The position numbers were made by a program, and so were the translations under genes. Source: Streptomyces sp. Ncost-T10-10d (GTDB taxonomy: Bacteria > Actinomycetota > Actinomycetes > Streptomycetales > Streptomycetaceae). Taken from it: DNA of 33,826 nt. This document shows, in pieces, positions 8,047 to 16,674 of the stretch. The DNA lies in contig NZ_FMDF01000069.1 of the NCBI RefSeq assembly GCF_900091955.1, forward strand, positions 1-33,826, written 5' to 3'. The notes under the pieces are model-generated. The model was not told the origin of the DNA and did not search any database. It saw nothing but the letters and a program-made list of their open reading frames with translations. The first letter of the stretch is position 1, and each line of letters opens with the position of its first letter.

Positions 8047-9132
8047 ATGATGATCCAGCGCCGATCCCGTACCCTCGCCGTGGCCTGCCTCCTCGCCGCC
8101 ACCGCCACGCTGGCCGCCTCCGGCTGCTCCAAGTCGGAAACCTCGAACAATGCGGGCGGTGACAGCAGTCAGGGAGCCCAGGCGGCCAAGACCCCCGAGA
8201 GCAGCTCCGGTTCGGGCTGCTCGCTACAGACCTACGGTGCGCCGAAGCTGGACCTGAAGAACGCGGTGGTCGGCTTCTCCCAGTCGGAGAAGGAAGCCAA
8301 CCCGTTCCGTATCGCCGAGACCCAGTCCATCAAGGACGAGGCCGACAAGGTCGGGGTGAAGAAGCTGCTGACCACCAACGCGCAGTCGCAGCTCTCCAAG
8401 CAGATCAGCGACATCCAGGACATGCTCTCCCAGGGCGCCCAGTTCCTCATCGTCGCCCCGCTGAACTCCGACGGTCTGGAGCCGGCGTTCAAGGCGGCGG
8501 CTGCCAAGAAGGTTCCCGTCCTGACCATCGACCGTAAGGTCAACTCCACCGCCTGCAAGGACTATGTGGCCTTCCTCGGATCCGACTTCGTGGAGCAGGG
8601 CAAGCGCGCGGCGGACGCGATGATCAAGGCGACGGGCGGCAAGGGCGAGATCGCCATCCTCCTCGGGGCGTCGGGCAACAACGTCACCACCGACCGCACC
8701 AAGGGCTTCGTCGACCAGATCAAGGCCGAGGCGCCCGGCCTGCAGATCGTCGCCCAGCAGACCGGCGAGTTCGCCCGCGACAAGGGCCAGCAGGTCATGG
8801 AGCAGCTCATCCAGTCCAAGCCAGACATCACCGCCGTCTACGCGGAGAACGACGAGATGGGGCTCGGTGCCGTCACCGCGCTGAAGGCCGCCGGGAAGAA
8901 GCCGGGCAAGGACATCAAGATCGTCTCCGTGGACGGCACCCGAAACGCCGTGCAGGCCCTGGTCAACGGCGAGTACAACGCCGTCATCGAGTCGAACCCG
9001 CGCTTCGGACCGCTCGCCTTCGCGACCGCCCAGAAGTTCTACGGCGGCGAGGAGATCCCGGAGAACGTCATCATCTCCGACCGGGCGTACGACGAGTCCA
9101 ACGCCAAGGCCTCGCTCGGCGGGGCGTTCTGA
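8047..9132 (+). CDS. Sugar ABC transporter substrate-binding lipoprotein, YtfQ-like
   Basis: This 361-residue lipoprotein captures a sugar outside the membrane for the transporter encoded next. The signal peptide starts MMIQRRSRTLAV and ends at lipobox ASGC, with Cys27 for lipid attachment. The mature part is a Peripla_BP_4 (ribose/galactofuranose) fold: VVGFSQSEKEANPF, QFLIVAPLNSDGLEPAF, VPVLTIDRK, TDRTKGFVDQIK, TAVYAENDEMGLGAV and IKIVSVDGTRNAV. The segments GFSQ, IVAP...G.EP and AENDEMGLGAV resemble E. coli YtfQ, the galactofuranose-binding protein, more than RbsB. The ATG at 8047 follows AAGGAG (8031-8036). It is the first gene of a five-gene rightward import and regulation set. The exact sugar is uncertain. 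Confidence 0.88.
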   Translation: MMIQRRSRTLAVACLLAATATLAASGCSKSETSNNAGGDSSQGAQAAKTPESSSGSGCSLQTYGAPKLDLKNAVVGFSQSEKEANPFRIAETQSIKDEADKVGVKKLLTTNAQSQLSKQISDIQDMLSQGAQFLIVAPLNSDGLEPAFKAAAAKKVPVLTIDRKVNSTACKDYVAFLGSDFVEQGKRAADAMIKATGGKGEIAILLGASGNNVTTDRTKGFVDQIKAEAPGLQIVAQQTGEFARDKGQQVMEQLIQSKPDITAVYAENDEMGLGAVTALKAAGKKPGKDIKIVSVDGTRNAVQALVNGEYNAVIESNPRFGPLAFATAQKFYGGEEIPENVIISDRAYDESNAKASLGGAF

Positions 9133-9169
9133 CCGTACCCATCCGCAGGGACCGCAACCCCGGCCCACC

Positions 9170-9199
9170 GCCGCCGTGGCACTCCACCGCCACGGCGGC
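9170..9199 (+). promoter_or_regulatory. Intercistronic hairpin after the binding-protein gene
   Basis: GCCGCCGTGGC (9170-9180), 8-base loop, GCCACGGCGGC (9189-9199) form an 11-bp perfect stem with no following T run. It lies between the binding-protein and ATPase genes. Such hairpins are known to stabilise the upstream mRNA or reduce read-through, so that binding protein exceeds the membrane parts. Confidence 0.6.
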
Positions 9200-9242
9200 A
9201 TCGGGCCCACATCCTTGGAACAGCGGAAGGCCGAGGCAACTC

Positions 9243-10883
9243 ATGGCACCACCCGAAGCAGTACCGCAGGCGCCGGAGCCGGTCGCCCACCCGAAGGAGG
9301 TGACCGCCCCGTCCGCCGTCGGCACCGTCCTCGAAGCCCGCTCGGTGAGCAAGCAGTTCCCAGGTGTCGTCGCCCTCGACGACGTGTCCTTCTCCCTGCG
9401 CGCCGGGGAGACCCACGCGCTGGTGGGGGAGAACGGCGCCGGCAAATCCACCTTGATCAAGGTCCTGACCGGCGTCTACCAGCCCGACGGGGGTGAACTC
9501 CGGCTGAGCGGACAGCGCGTCAGGTTCGCCCGGCCGTTCGAGGCCCAGCAGGCCGGGATCTCCACGATCTACCAGGAGGTGAACCTCGTCCCGCTGATGA
9601 GCGTGGCGCGCAACATCTTCCTCGGCCGTGAGTCCAAGAACCGCCTCGGCCTCATCGACTTCTCCCGGATGCACCGCGAGACCACCGAACTGCTGGACGG
9701 CTTCGGCGTACGCGTCGACCCCCGAAGGCCCCTGCACACGCTGGGCATCGGCACCCAGCAGATGGTCGCCCTGGCCCGCGCCGTCTCGGTCAACGCCCAG
9801 GTCGTCATCATGGACGAGCCCACCTCCTCGCTGGAGCCGCGCGAGGTCGAGACCCTCTTCCGGGTCATCGAGAACCTGCGCGGCGAGGGCATCGCCGTCC
9901 TCTACGTCAGCCATCGCATGGACGAGCTCTACCGGATCTGCGACCGCGTCACCGTGCTCCGCGACGGCCACCACATCCACACCGGCGACCTCGCCGGCCT
10001 CGACCGCATGCAGCTGGTCTCGATGATGCTCGGCCGCGATCTGTCCGAGGTCCGCCGCACCGGCCTCACCGGCCTCACCGGCTTCGGCAGCGAGGGGCAC
10101 GACGCGGCACGAACCCCCGTACTCACCGCGACCGCCCTGTCCCGACGTCACCAACTCCAGGACATATCCCTGTCGTTGTACGGCGGCGAAGTGCTCGGAC
10201 TCGGCGGCCTCCTCGGCTCCGGCCGCAGCGAGACGGCGAAGGCCCTCGCCGGCGCCCTGAGCCTGGACTCCGGTGAACTCTCCGTCGGAGGGCGGAAGTT
10301 GCGAAGAATCAGCTCGGCCGGAGCGATCCGTGCGGGAATCAGCCTGCTGCCCGAGGACCGCAAGGCCGAAGGCATCGTCCCCGGCCTCTCCGTGCGCGAG
10401 AACATCGTGCTGGCCGCCATGCCCCGCCTCTCCCGCTTCGGTGTGGTCTCCCGCCGCAAGCAGGACCGCATCGTCGACATCTTCGTGAAGCGGCTGCGGA
10501 TCAAGGCTGCGAGCCCCGAGCAGAAGGTCGGCGAACTCTCCGGAGGCAACCAGCAGAAGGTCCTCCTTGCCCGCTGGCTCTGCCTGGAACCCAAGGTGCT
10601 GCTGCTCGACGAACCGACCCGTGGCATCGACGTCGGCGCCAAGGCCGAGGTCCAGGGCCTCATCGACGACCTCGCACGCGAGGGCCTCGCCGTCCTGCTC
10701 ATCTCCTCCGACATCGAGGAACTCATCGAGGGAGCCGGCCGCATCGTCGTCCTGCGCGGCGGCTCGGTTGCGGGCGAACTCAAGGGCGACGAGGTGACCG
10801 AAAGCCATCTGCTCGAAGTGCTCGCCGACCACTCATCGGCGCCCGCCGGCCAGGTCCCGGCAGCTCAGGAGGTCCCCCGATGA
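9243..10883 (+). CDS. Sugar ABC transporter ATP-binding protein, two ABC domains (YtfR/RbsA type)
   Basis: This 546-residue cytoplasmic ATPase has two fused ABC domains. Domain 1 has Walker A GENGAGKST (62-70), the Q-loop IYQEVN and Walker B VVIMDEPTS, with a degenerate signature GIGTQQMVALARA. Domain 2 has the altered Walker A GLLGSGRSET, the proper signature LSGGNQQK and Walker B VLLLDEPTRGID. One poor site in each half is normal for the RbsA/MglA/YtfR family and not a sign of decay. An N-terminal Pro/Ala tail of about 25 residues precedes the first domain, and a 9-base repeat encodes TGLTGLTGF in the linker. The ATG at 9243 has GAGG six bases upstream. Its stop overlaps the next start as ATGA. 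Confidence 0.92.
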   Translation: MAPPEAVPQAPEPVAHPKEVTAPSAVGTVLEARSVSKQFPGVVALDDVSFSLRAGETHALVGENGAGKSTLIKVLTGVYQPDGGELRLSGQRVRFARPFEAQQAGISTIYQEVNLVPLMSVARNIFLGRESKNRLGLIDFSRMHRETTELLDGFGVRVDPRRPLHTLGIGTQQMVALARAVSVNAQVVIMDEPTSSLEPREVETLFRVIENLRGEGIAVLYVSHRMDELYRICDRVTVLRDGHHIHTGDLAGLDRMQLVSMMLGRDLSEVRRTGLTGLTGFGSEGHDAARTPVLTATALSRRHQLQDISLSLYGGEVLGLGGLLGSGRSETAKALAGALSLDSGELSVGGRKLRRISSAGAIRAGISLLPEDRKAEGIVPGLSVRENIVLAAMPRLSRFGVVSRRKQDRIVDIFVKRLRIKAASPEQKVGELSGGNQQKVLLARWLCLEPKVLLLDEPTRGIDVGAKAEVQGLIDDLAREGLAVLLISSDIEELIEGAGRIVVLRGGSVAGELKGDEVTESHLLEVLADHSSAPAGQVPAAQEVPR

Positions 10884-11851
10884 CCCAGGCCGCCCTCTCC
10901 ACCCCCGCCCGACCCCTGGCGCGGCTGCGTGACCCCGCCTGGTACCAGGAGTACGGCGTGTACGTCGCCGTGGCAGTGGTGCTCGTCTTCAACGCCCTGT
11001 TCACCGAGCACTTCATGACCGCCGACAATCTCCGCACCCAGCTCGTCCAGGTCGCCCCCATCGTCATCGTCGCCCTGGGCATGGCCCTGGTCATCGGCAC
11101 CGAGGGCGTCGACCTGTCCGTCGGCTCGACCATGGCACTCGCCGCGGCGCTCCTGCCGCTCTACCTCGGATACGGGCTCGTGCCCGCGCTCGCCGTCGCG
11201 CTGCTCGCGGGTGCCGTCGTCGGGGCGGTCAACGGCACCCTGGTCTCGCTCATCGGGCTGCAACCGATCGTCGCCACCCTCGCCCTGTTCGTCGGCGGCC
11301 GGGGTCTCGCTCTCGTCATGGCCGACGGCCGGCTCAAGCAGATCGTCAACCCGGATCTGCTCTCGCTCGGCACCGGCTCCTTCCTCGGCATCCCGCTGGT
11401 CGTGCTGATTGCCGGAATCCTCGCCGTGGCTGTCGCCTTCCTGGTCCAGCGCACCACTTTCGGCCGCCAGATCGTCGCCGTCGGAGGCAACCGCCCGGCG
11501 GCGGCCCTCGCCGGGCTGCCCGTACGGCGCGTACTCATCGGTGTGTACGTGCTCTGCGGCGTACTGGCCGCCCTCGCCGGTATCCTCGCCACCGCCAGGC
11601 TCACCGCCAGCGACCCCTCCTCGCTCGGCACCCTCATGGAGCTCTCCGCCATCACGGCGGTCGTGGTCGGTGGCACCCCCCTCAACGGCGGTTCCATCCG
11701 GGTGCTCGGCACCGTCGCCGGCGCCCTGCTGATGCAGCTGCTGCGCGCCACCCTCGTCAAGCACGACCTGCCCGACTCCACCGCACAGATCGCCCAGGCG
11801 GCCATCATCATCGCCGCCGTCTACGTCGCCCGGGAGCGTCGGTCCCGATGA
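10880..11851 (+). CDS. Sugar ABC transporter permease, YtfT-like
   Basis: This 323-residue inner-membrane permease of the BPD_transp_2 (RbsC/YtfT) type has about eight to ten hydrophobic segments, such as YVAVAVVLVFNALF and VLIAGILAVAVAFLV. The family element GTEGVDLSVGSTMAL lies near residue 75, and the coupling-region motif GGTPLNGGSIRVLGT lies near the C-terminus. The start overlaps the ATPase stop by 4 bases, and its own stop overlaps the second permease start by 4 bases, so the three are translationally coupled. Two different permease genes, rather than one, is the arrangement of the YtfT/YjfF galactofuranose importer and supports a heterodimeric channel. Confidence 0.9.
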   Translation: MTQAALSTPARPLARLRDPAWYQEYGVYVAVAVVLVFNALFTEHFMTADNLRTQLVQVAPIVIVALGMALVIGTEGVDLSVGSTMALAAALLPLYLGYGLVPALAVALLAGAVVGAVNGTLVSLIGLQPIVATLALFVGGRGLALVMADGRLKQIVNPDLLSLGTGSFLGIPLVVLIAGILAVAVAFLVQRTTFGRQIVAVGGNRPAAALAGLPVRRVLIGVYVLCGVLAALAGILATARLTASDPSSLGTLMELSAITAVVVGGTPLNGGSIRVLGTVAGALLMQLLRATLVKHDLPDSTAQIAQAAIIIAAVYVARERRSR

Positions 11852-12909
11852 ACGAAACCACACCCGCCGCGGTGGACCGGGTCCCGGCACCGCGCAACAG
11901 CACCGCAGCATCCCGAGACGGCGCGCTCCGCCCTGCAACCGGGTCCCAGCCCGCGCTCACGCAGCGGCTCGCCGAACTCCTTCAGCGCCAGGGCGTGCTC
12001 GCCGTCCTGCTGACCGTCGTGATCACCGCTTCGTTCGTCTACCCGACATTCGCCACGCTGGACAACGCCCGCGGGGTGACCGTGCAGGCGTCCTTCCTCG
12101 CCGTGGTCGCGCTCGGCATGACCATGGTCATCATCACGGGCGGCATCGACCTCTCCGTCGGGTCGGTCTTCGCCCTCGGCGGTGTGCTCGCCGCCTGGGC
12201 CTCGCAATGGGGCATCCTGCCCGCGCTGCTCGTACCGCTCGTGATGTGCGGTGCGATCGGTCTGCTCAACGGCTTCCTGATCGCCCGTGCCGGGATGGCA
12301 CCCTTCATCGTCACCCTCGCCACCCTGCTGGCGGCCCGTGGCATGCTCCTCGCCTTCACCGACGAGGGCGCCACCACGTACCTCGTACCCAAGGGCTCCG
12401 CCTTCGCCGAACTCGGACAGGGCAGCGTATGGGGCTTCGGCTACCCGATCCTGATCGCTCTGGTGCTGTTCGGCGGCGGTGGACTGCTCCTGCAGCGCAC
12501 CTCGTTCGGGCAGACCCTCTTCGCCGTCGGCGGCAGCAGCGATGCGGCCACCTTGATGGGCCTGCCCGTCGCCCGTACAAAAGTCCTCGTCCACATGCTC
12601 AGCGGTCTGCTCGCCGGACTCGCCGGTGCGCTGAACGCGGCCAGGCTGTCCTCCGGCGTCACCATCGTCGGCGTGGGCATGGAACTCGACGCGATCTCGG
12701 CCGTCGTCATCGGCGGCACCCTCCTCATCGGCGGCGCCGGATCGATCAGCGGCACCCTCTGGGGCGTACTGCTGCTTGCCGTCATCCAGAACCTCATCAA
12801 CCAGATCGGTTCGCTGAACTCCTCGTACCAGTCGGTGGTCAGCGGAGGGTTCCTTATCGTTGTCGTCGTGGCCCAGCGCTATCTGGCGCGCAGCCGCAGA
12901 ACCACCTGA
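11848..12909 (+). CDS. Sugar ABC transporter permease, YjfF-like
   Basis: This 353-residue permease is the second of the pair, with the same family elements: ITGGIDLSVGSVFAL near residue 95 and GGTLLIGGAGSISGTLWGV near the C-terminus. Between them lie multiple hydrophobic helices (VLAVLLTVVITASFVYPTF, LLVPLVMCGAIGLLNGFL). The N-terminal 45 residues are polar and Arg/Pro-rich, and probably cytoplasmic. The ATG at 11848 overlaps the first permease stop (ATGA). It ends the transporter part of the operon, and a hairpin follows at 12920-12936. It presumably forms a heterodimer with the product of 10880-11851. Confidence 0.9.
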   Translation: MNETTPAAVDRVPAPRNSTAASRDGALRPATGSQPALTQRLAELLQRQGVLAVLLTVVITASFVYPTFATLDNARGVTVQASFLAVVALGMTMVIITGGIDLSVGSVFALGGVLAAWASQWGILPALLVPLVMCGAIGLLNGFLIARAGMAPFIVTLATLLAARGMLLAFTDEGATTYLVPKGSAFAELGQGSVWGFGYPILIALVLFGGGGLLLQRTSFGQTLFAVGGSSDAATLMGLPVARTKVLVHMLSGLLAGLAGALNAARLSSGVTIVGVGMELDAISAVVIGGTLLIGGAGSISGTLWGVLLLAVIQNLINQIGSLNSSYQSVVSGGFLIVVVVAQRYLARSRRTT

Positions 12910-12919
12910 GCCGTGCAGG

Positions 12920-12936
12920 CCGGGGCATCGCCCCGG
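12920..12936 (+). terminator. Hairpin after the permease genes
   Basis: CCGGGGC (12920-12926), loop ATC, GCCCCGG (12930-12936) form a 7-bp GC stem, 10 bases after the second permease stop. It has no T tract, which is common in Streptomyces. It may terminate or attenuate transcription before the LacI gene. Confidence 0.45.
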
Positions 12937-13003
12937 GCCGCGAAGCGCGAGCCAAGCCGATCCCGTGCGCACCGGTGCGCATCGAACCGAGTCAGGGAGT
13001 GCC

Positions 13004-14035
13004 GTGGGCGTCAGCCTCAAGGACGTTGCACAACGGGCGGGCGTGTCCATCAAGACCGTGTCGAACGTGGTGAACAATTATCAGCACGTCACACCGAAGA
13101 TGCGCGCCAAGGTGCAGCAGGCCATCGACGAACTCGGCTACCGGCCGAACCTCACCGCACGCCATCTGCGCAAGGGCCGGACCGGCATCATCGCGCTCGC
13201 CGTACCCGAGTTCGGCAACCCGTACTTCGCCGAGCTGGCGGGCGCGGTGGTCGACGCGGCCGCCCGGCACGACTACACCGTCCTGGTCGACCACACCGCC
13301 GGCCTCAGGGAGAAGGAACTCCTGGTCAGCCAGGGATTCCGGTCCCATGTCATCGACGGCCTCATCCTCAGCCCCATCCATCTGGAGACCGAGGACCTCA
13401 TGGCGCGCACCGAGACCGCGCCCCTGGTCCTGCTCGGCGAGCGGGAGTACGAGGCCCCGTACGACCACATCGCCATCGACAACGTGGCCGCCGCCCGCGA
13501 CGCCGTACGCCACCTCATCGACCGCGGGCACCGTCGGATCGCCTTCCTCGGCTCCCGCACCGGACGTGAACGCCAGCCCGCCCATCTGCGGCTGCGCGGC
13601 TGGCGCGAGGAGCTCGACGCGGCCGCCATCGAGCCCGACGAGTCACTGGTGGTGGTCACCGACGGCTACGGGCGCGAGGACGGCGCCACCGCCATGGCCG
13701 CCCTCCTGGACAGGGGGGAGCAGCCCGACGCGGTCTTCGCGTACAACGACCTCATCGCCATCGGCGCCATGCGCACCCTGACCGCACGCGGCCTGCGCAT
13801 TCCCGAGGACGTCGCCGTCGTCGGCTTCGACAACATCGAGGAGAGCCTCTACGGAGCCACCACCCTCACCACCATCGCCCCCGACAAGGAGGCCATCGCC
13901 CGGCTCGCCGTCGACAGCCTCGTCGAACGGCTCTCCGGCAACCCGGTGCCCGAACCACGACGGCGCCGCCCCGGCTACACCCTCGTCGTCCGCGAATCCA
14001 CCGTGCCCCGGCCCACCACCGCAGAAGGGCACTGA
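13004..14035 (+). CDS. LacI-family transcriptional regulator
   Basis: This 343-residue repressor has an N-terminal LacI helix-turn-helix (VSLKDVAQRAGVSIKTVSNV, hinge YRPNLTARHLRKGRTG) and a periplasmic-binding-like sensor domain (IIALAVPEFGNPYFAELAGA, GLILSP, DHIAIDNVAAARDAV, HRRIAFLG, AVFAYNDLIAIGAM, VAVVGFDNIE). The GTG at 13004 follows AGGGAG closely and starts the protein right before the HTH, as usual. Upstream readings to 12860 lack support. Its position between the transporter and aldose epimerase genes makes it their likely regulator. The likely site is the CG-centred palindrome at 7850-7861. The inducer should be the imported sugar or a derivative. Confidence 0.9.
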   Translation: MGVSLKDVAQRAGVSIKTVSNVVNNYQHVTPKMRAKVQQAIDELGYRPNLTARHLRKGRTGIIALAVPEFGNPYFAELAGAVVDAAARHDYTVLVDHTAGLREKELLVSQGFRSHVIDGLILSPIHLETEDLMARTETAPLVLLGEREYEAPYDHIAIDNVAAARDAVRHLIDRGHRRIAFLGSRTGRERQPAHLRLRGWREELDAAAIEPDESLVVVTDGYGREDGATAMAALLDRGEQPDAVFAYNDLIAIGAMRTLTARGLRIPEDVAVVGFDNIEESLYGATTLTTIAPDKEAIARLAVDSLVERLSGNPVPEPRRRRPGYTLVVRESTVPRPTTAEGH

Positions 14036-14075
14036 CCACCGCTTCCTCCGGCTTCGCTCCTCCCAAGGACCTCTG

Positions 14076-15167
14076 ATGCCTCGCCCCATCGTGAACCGCA
14101 CACCGTTCGGCGTCCATGACCGCACGGACGTCGATCTCTGGACACTCGACTCCGGTACGGGAGTGCGGGCCGAGATCCTCACCTACGGGGGCATCCTGCA
14201 CGGCCTCACCGTGCCGGACACCGACGGAAGCACCGCATCCGTCGTACGGTCCCTGGCCACGCTGGACGACTACACCGGCAGGAACCCGTTCTTCGGCGCC
14301 CTCATCGGCCGCTTCGCCAACCGCATCGCCCACGGCCGATTCACCCTCGACGGAACGACGCACCACATCCCCGCCAACGACCGGGGCCACGCCCTGCACG
14401 GCGGCCCCGAAGGCTTCCACACCAGAATCTGGCAGGCCACCGCGGACGCGGGCGAGGGCGCCGCGACCCTCCGGCTCACCCTGCACAGCCCCGACGGCGA
14501 CATGGGCTTCCCCGGAGCGCTCGACGTCACGGTGACGTACACCCTCGACACCACCGGCACGCTCGCCGTCGACTACGCCGCGACCACCGGCCGTCCAACG
14601 GTTCTCAACCTCACCAACCACGCCTACTTCGACCTCACCGCGACCGGGGACGTCCTCGGCCACACCCTCCAGGTGGACGCCGACACCTATCTGCCGGTCG
14701 ACGGCGACGGCATCCCGCAGGGACCCGCCGCCGATGTGCACCGCACCCCGTTCGACCTCACCGCCCCGCGCACCATCGGGGAGCGGATCGCGCTGCCGGA
14801 CGAACAACTGCGGATGGCGGGCGGCTTCGACCACTGCTGGATCGTCCGCGACCCCGGGCCCGGGCCCGGGCCGCACTCCGCGCTGCGCCGGGCCGCCCGT
14901 CTCACCGCTCCAGACGCCGCCCGGATCCTGGAGGTCTGGACGACCGAACCCGGCATCCAGGTCTACACCGCCAACCAGCTCGACGGCACCCTCGCGGACC
15001 CCGCGGGCCTGCGCCACGCACGCCACAGCGCGATCTGCCTGGAGACCCAGCACCTGCCCGACTCGCCCAACCGTCCCGACTATCCCAGCACCGAGCTGCG
15101 CCCCGGCGAAGTCGCCCGCAGCCGGACCGAGTTCAGGTTTCCCCACCTCGCGCCGGACCCGGCCTGA
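14076..15167 (+). CDS. galM: Aldose 1-epimerase (mutarotase)
   Basis: GalM interconverts alpha and beta anomers of aldoses such as galactose in the cytoplasm. The 363-residue protein has the family marks: RNPFFGALIGRFANRI (69-84), GHALHGG (104-110) with an active-site His, NLTNHAYFDL (178-187) with catalytic acid His182, and ICLETQHLPDSPN (320-332) with catalytic base Glu323. The ATG at 14076 lies 40 bases after the LacI gene, so co-transcription is likely. Its presence with a galactofuranose-type importer suggests handling of a hexose or furanose sugar. A short PGPGPGP run near 260 is a low-complexity insert. Confidence 0.93.
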   Translation: MPRPIVNRTPFGVHDRTDVDLWTLDSGTGVRAEILTYGGILHGLTVPDTDGSTASVVRSLATLDDYTGRNPFFGALIGRFANRIAHGRFTLDGTTHHIPANDRGHALHGGPEGFHTRIWQATADAGEGAATLRLTLHSPDGDMGFPGALDVTVTYTLDTTGTLAVDYAATTGRPTVLNLTNHAYFDLTATGDVLGHTLQVDADTYLPVDGDGIPQGPAADVHRTPFDLTAPRTIGERIALPDEQLRMAGGFDHCWIVRDPGPGPGPHSALRRAARLTAPDAARILEVWTTEPGIQVYTANQLDGTLADPAGLRHARHSAICLETQHLPDSPNRPDYPSTELRPGEVARSRTEFRFPHLAPDPA

Positions 15168-15236
15168 GCACCGGATCCGCGGCATCGGGACGTGCCCGGT
15201 CCACGGATGTCACGTGCTTCGCGGACCGGGCCGCCC

Positions 15237-15253
15237 GCAGCCGGTCCGGCTGC
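15237..15253. terminator. Palindrome downstream of the epimerase gene
   Basis: GCAGCCGGTCCGGCTGC (15237-15253) is a perfect 17-base palindrome around a central T, giving a 7-bp hairpin with a 3-base loop. It lies in the 212-base gap between the epimerase and thioesterase genes. It could be a terminator for the sugar operon, with no T tract. Confidence 0.35.
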
Positions 15254-15379
15254 CTCAGGTACGGACCGGCCGCGCCGGTCTCGCCCGGCGCAGCGTTCCT
15301 GCCGCGGTGAAGAGCTGCGGCGTCGGCAGTTGTGCGGGTGCGGGGGAATGCCGGAATGCGTCGTGATGTTGGGACGTCC

Positions 15380-15796
15380 ATGACATTTTCTGTGGACGTG
15401 ACCGTCCGGGGCTACGAACTCGACACGCAGGGACATCTGAACCAGGCCGTCTATTTGCAGTACGCCGAGCACGCGCGCTGGGAACTGCTGCGCGCTGCCG
15501 GCTTGTCGCAGGAGAAGCTGCTGGCCAGCGGCGTCGGGCCGGTGGCCCTAGAGACGACGGTGAAGTTCCTGCGGGAGCTCCGCGGTGGCGACCGGGTACG
15601 GGTGACCTGCCAGTTCGTGTACGGCAAGGGGAAGACGTTCGACGTCGCGCAGAAGATCCTCAAGGAAGACGGGACGGTCGCGGCGCAGATCACGGGCGTG
15701 GCGGGGATGCTCGACCTGACGGCCCGCAAGCTGATCGCCGATCCGGCCGGACATCTCGCCTCACTCGCCGAGAACCCGGACCTGCTCAGCGGGTGA
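15380..15796 (+). CDS. Acyl-CoA thioesterase, hot-dog fold (4HBT/YbgC type)
   Basis: The 138-residue protein fits one hot-dog domain. The helix motif YELDTQGHLNQAVYLQYAEH (12-31) matches the YbgC/FadM pattern in which Asp15 is catalytic. The strands VALETTVKFLRELRGGDRV and RVTCQFVY follow. It probably hydrolyses acyl-CoA or acyl-carrier thioesters in the cytoplasm; the acyl group cannot be told from sequence. I chose ATG 15380, after GGGAC, because family members start just before such a first strand. ATG 15356, behind GGGGGA, would add 8 residues and is a fair alternative. It stands alone, convergent with the NAD(P)-binding gene. Confidence 0.83.
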   Translation: MTFSVDVTVRGYELDTQGHLNQAVYLQYAEHARWELLRAAGLSQEKLLASGVGPVALETTVKFLRELRGGDRVRVTCQFVYGKGKTFDVAQKILKEDGTVAAQITGVAGMLDLTARKLIADPAGHLASLAENPDLLSG

Positions 15797-15972
15797 CCGG
15801 CCGCCCGCGGCCATGCGGTGCCGGTGGCCGGGCCGACCTGCTGATACAGCGTCACCAGCACGCTGTGCTTGGGCCGATCTCCGGCGCACTCGACGGCGCC
15901 CACGCACTGGCCGTCGCCCGGCCGGCGGGCTGACGGTCTCGGCCGACGGCCTGCTGCGGCGGGCCGCTTCGG

Positions 15973-16608
15973 TCATGCCCCCTCGACGCCGATGTGCGTG
16001 CGGTGGTGACCTGGGGCGTCGATCTCGTCGAGCAGGGCGATGGCGAAGTCGCTGTAGGAAATACGGGCGGCAGCGTCGACGGTGGCCGTGGTGTATCGGC
16101 CGGAGCGCGTCCCCTCGTGTTCGAAGTCCCCGGCCGGACTGACGACCAGCCAGTCCAGTGCGGTGGCCGCGGTACGCAGCACCGCCGTTCCGGCTGCGTG
16201 GCCGTGGCTGAAGGGGCGGTACTCCTGAGGGAAACCGGGGGTATCCATCAGCGGGGTTCCGTCGGCGGTTTCCATGGTTGCCGACAGACCGATGGAGATC
16301 AGCCGTGGCACACCGGCCCGCGTCAGTCCGTCGGTGAGAGCGCGGGCGGCAGCCGTGAAGAAGACTTCGGGCAGGGCGCCACCGTCGTGGACGGCGGAGA
16401 TCGCGGCATCGTGCCCGGTCGCGAGGTCGGCAACAGCCCCGACTTCGGTCACATCGCCGGCCACGAGCCGGACGGCCGGACCTTCGAGCTCTCGGTCCTT
16501 GGCCGGTTCGCGCACGACCGCGGTGACATGGTGTCCGCGGCGAAGGGCCTCGCCGACGGCTGCCCGTCCCGCCCTGCCACCTGCGCCGAAGATGATGATT
16601 CTGCTCAT
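15973..16608 (-). CDS. NAD(P)-binding oxidoreductase, NmrA/SDR_a5-like
   Basis: This 211-residue Rossmann protein starts MSRIIIFGAGGRAGRAAV, a GxGGxxG-type dinucleotide site. It continues with HVTAVVREPAK (second strand with the Arg typical of NADPH binding), RLVAGDVTEVGAV, HDAAISAV and LDWLVVSPAGDF. There is no classic YxxxK pair. This fits the atypical SDR group of NAD(P)H-binding proteins, often quinone reductases or redox sensors. The ATG at 16608 follows GAGGTAGG. It is divergent from an HxlR regulator with 100 bases between, an arrangement like qorA/qorR, so redox or electrophile control is likely. The substrate is unknown. Confidence 0.82.
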   Translation of the reverse strand: MSRIIIFGAGGRAGRAAVGEALRRGHHVTAVVREPAKDRELEGPAVRLVAGDVTEVGAVADLATGHDAAISAVHDGGALPEVFFTAAARALTDGLTRAGVPRLISIGLSATMETADGTPLMDTPGFPQEYRPFSHGHAAGTAVLRTAATALDWLVVSPAGDFEHEGTRSGRYTTATVDAAARISYSDFAIALLDEIDAPGHHRTHIGVEGA

Positions 16609-16674
16609 GTGCCTACCTCGTCCCGCGTCCTGGAATCCCTGTGCCGACGTGCTCGGGCAAGTAGCCGGATCCGT

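Noticed and set aside
10170..10240. Broken second Walker A (GLLGSGRSET) as a sign of decay in the ABC ATPase
   Set aside because: An Arg-containing second site is normal for RbsA/MglA/YtfR-type double ATPases.
9039..10832. 597-codon minus frame over the ABC ATPase gene
   Set aside because: It is antisense to clear Walker and signature motifs, with no family pattern of its own.
15797..15972. Minus-strand peptide GDRPKHSVLVTLYQQVG in the gap between convergent genes
   Set aside because: It looks protein-like, but the frame has no start, no ribosome site and no family match I can name; possibly an old gene remnant.
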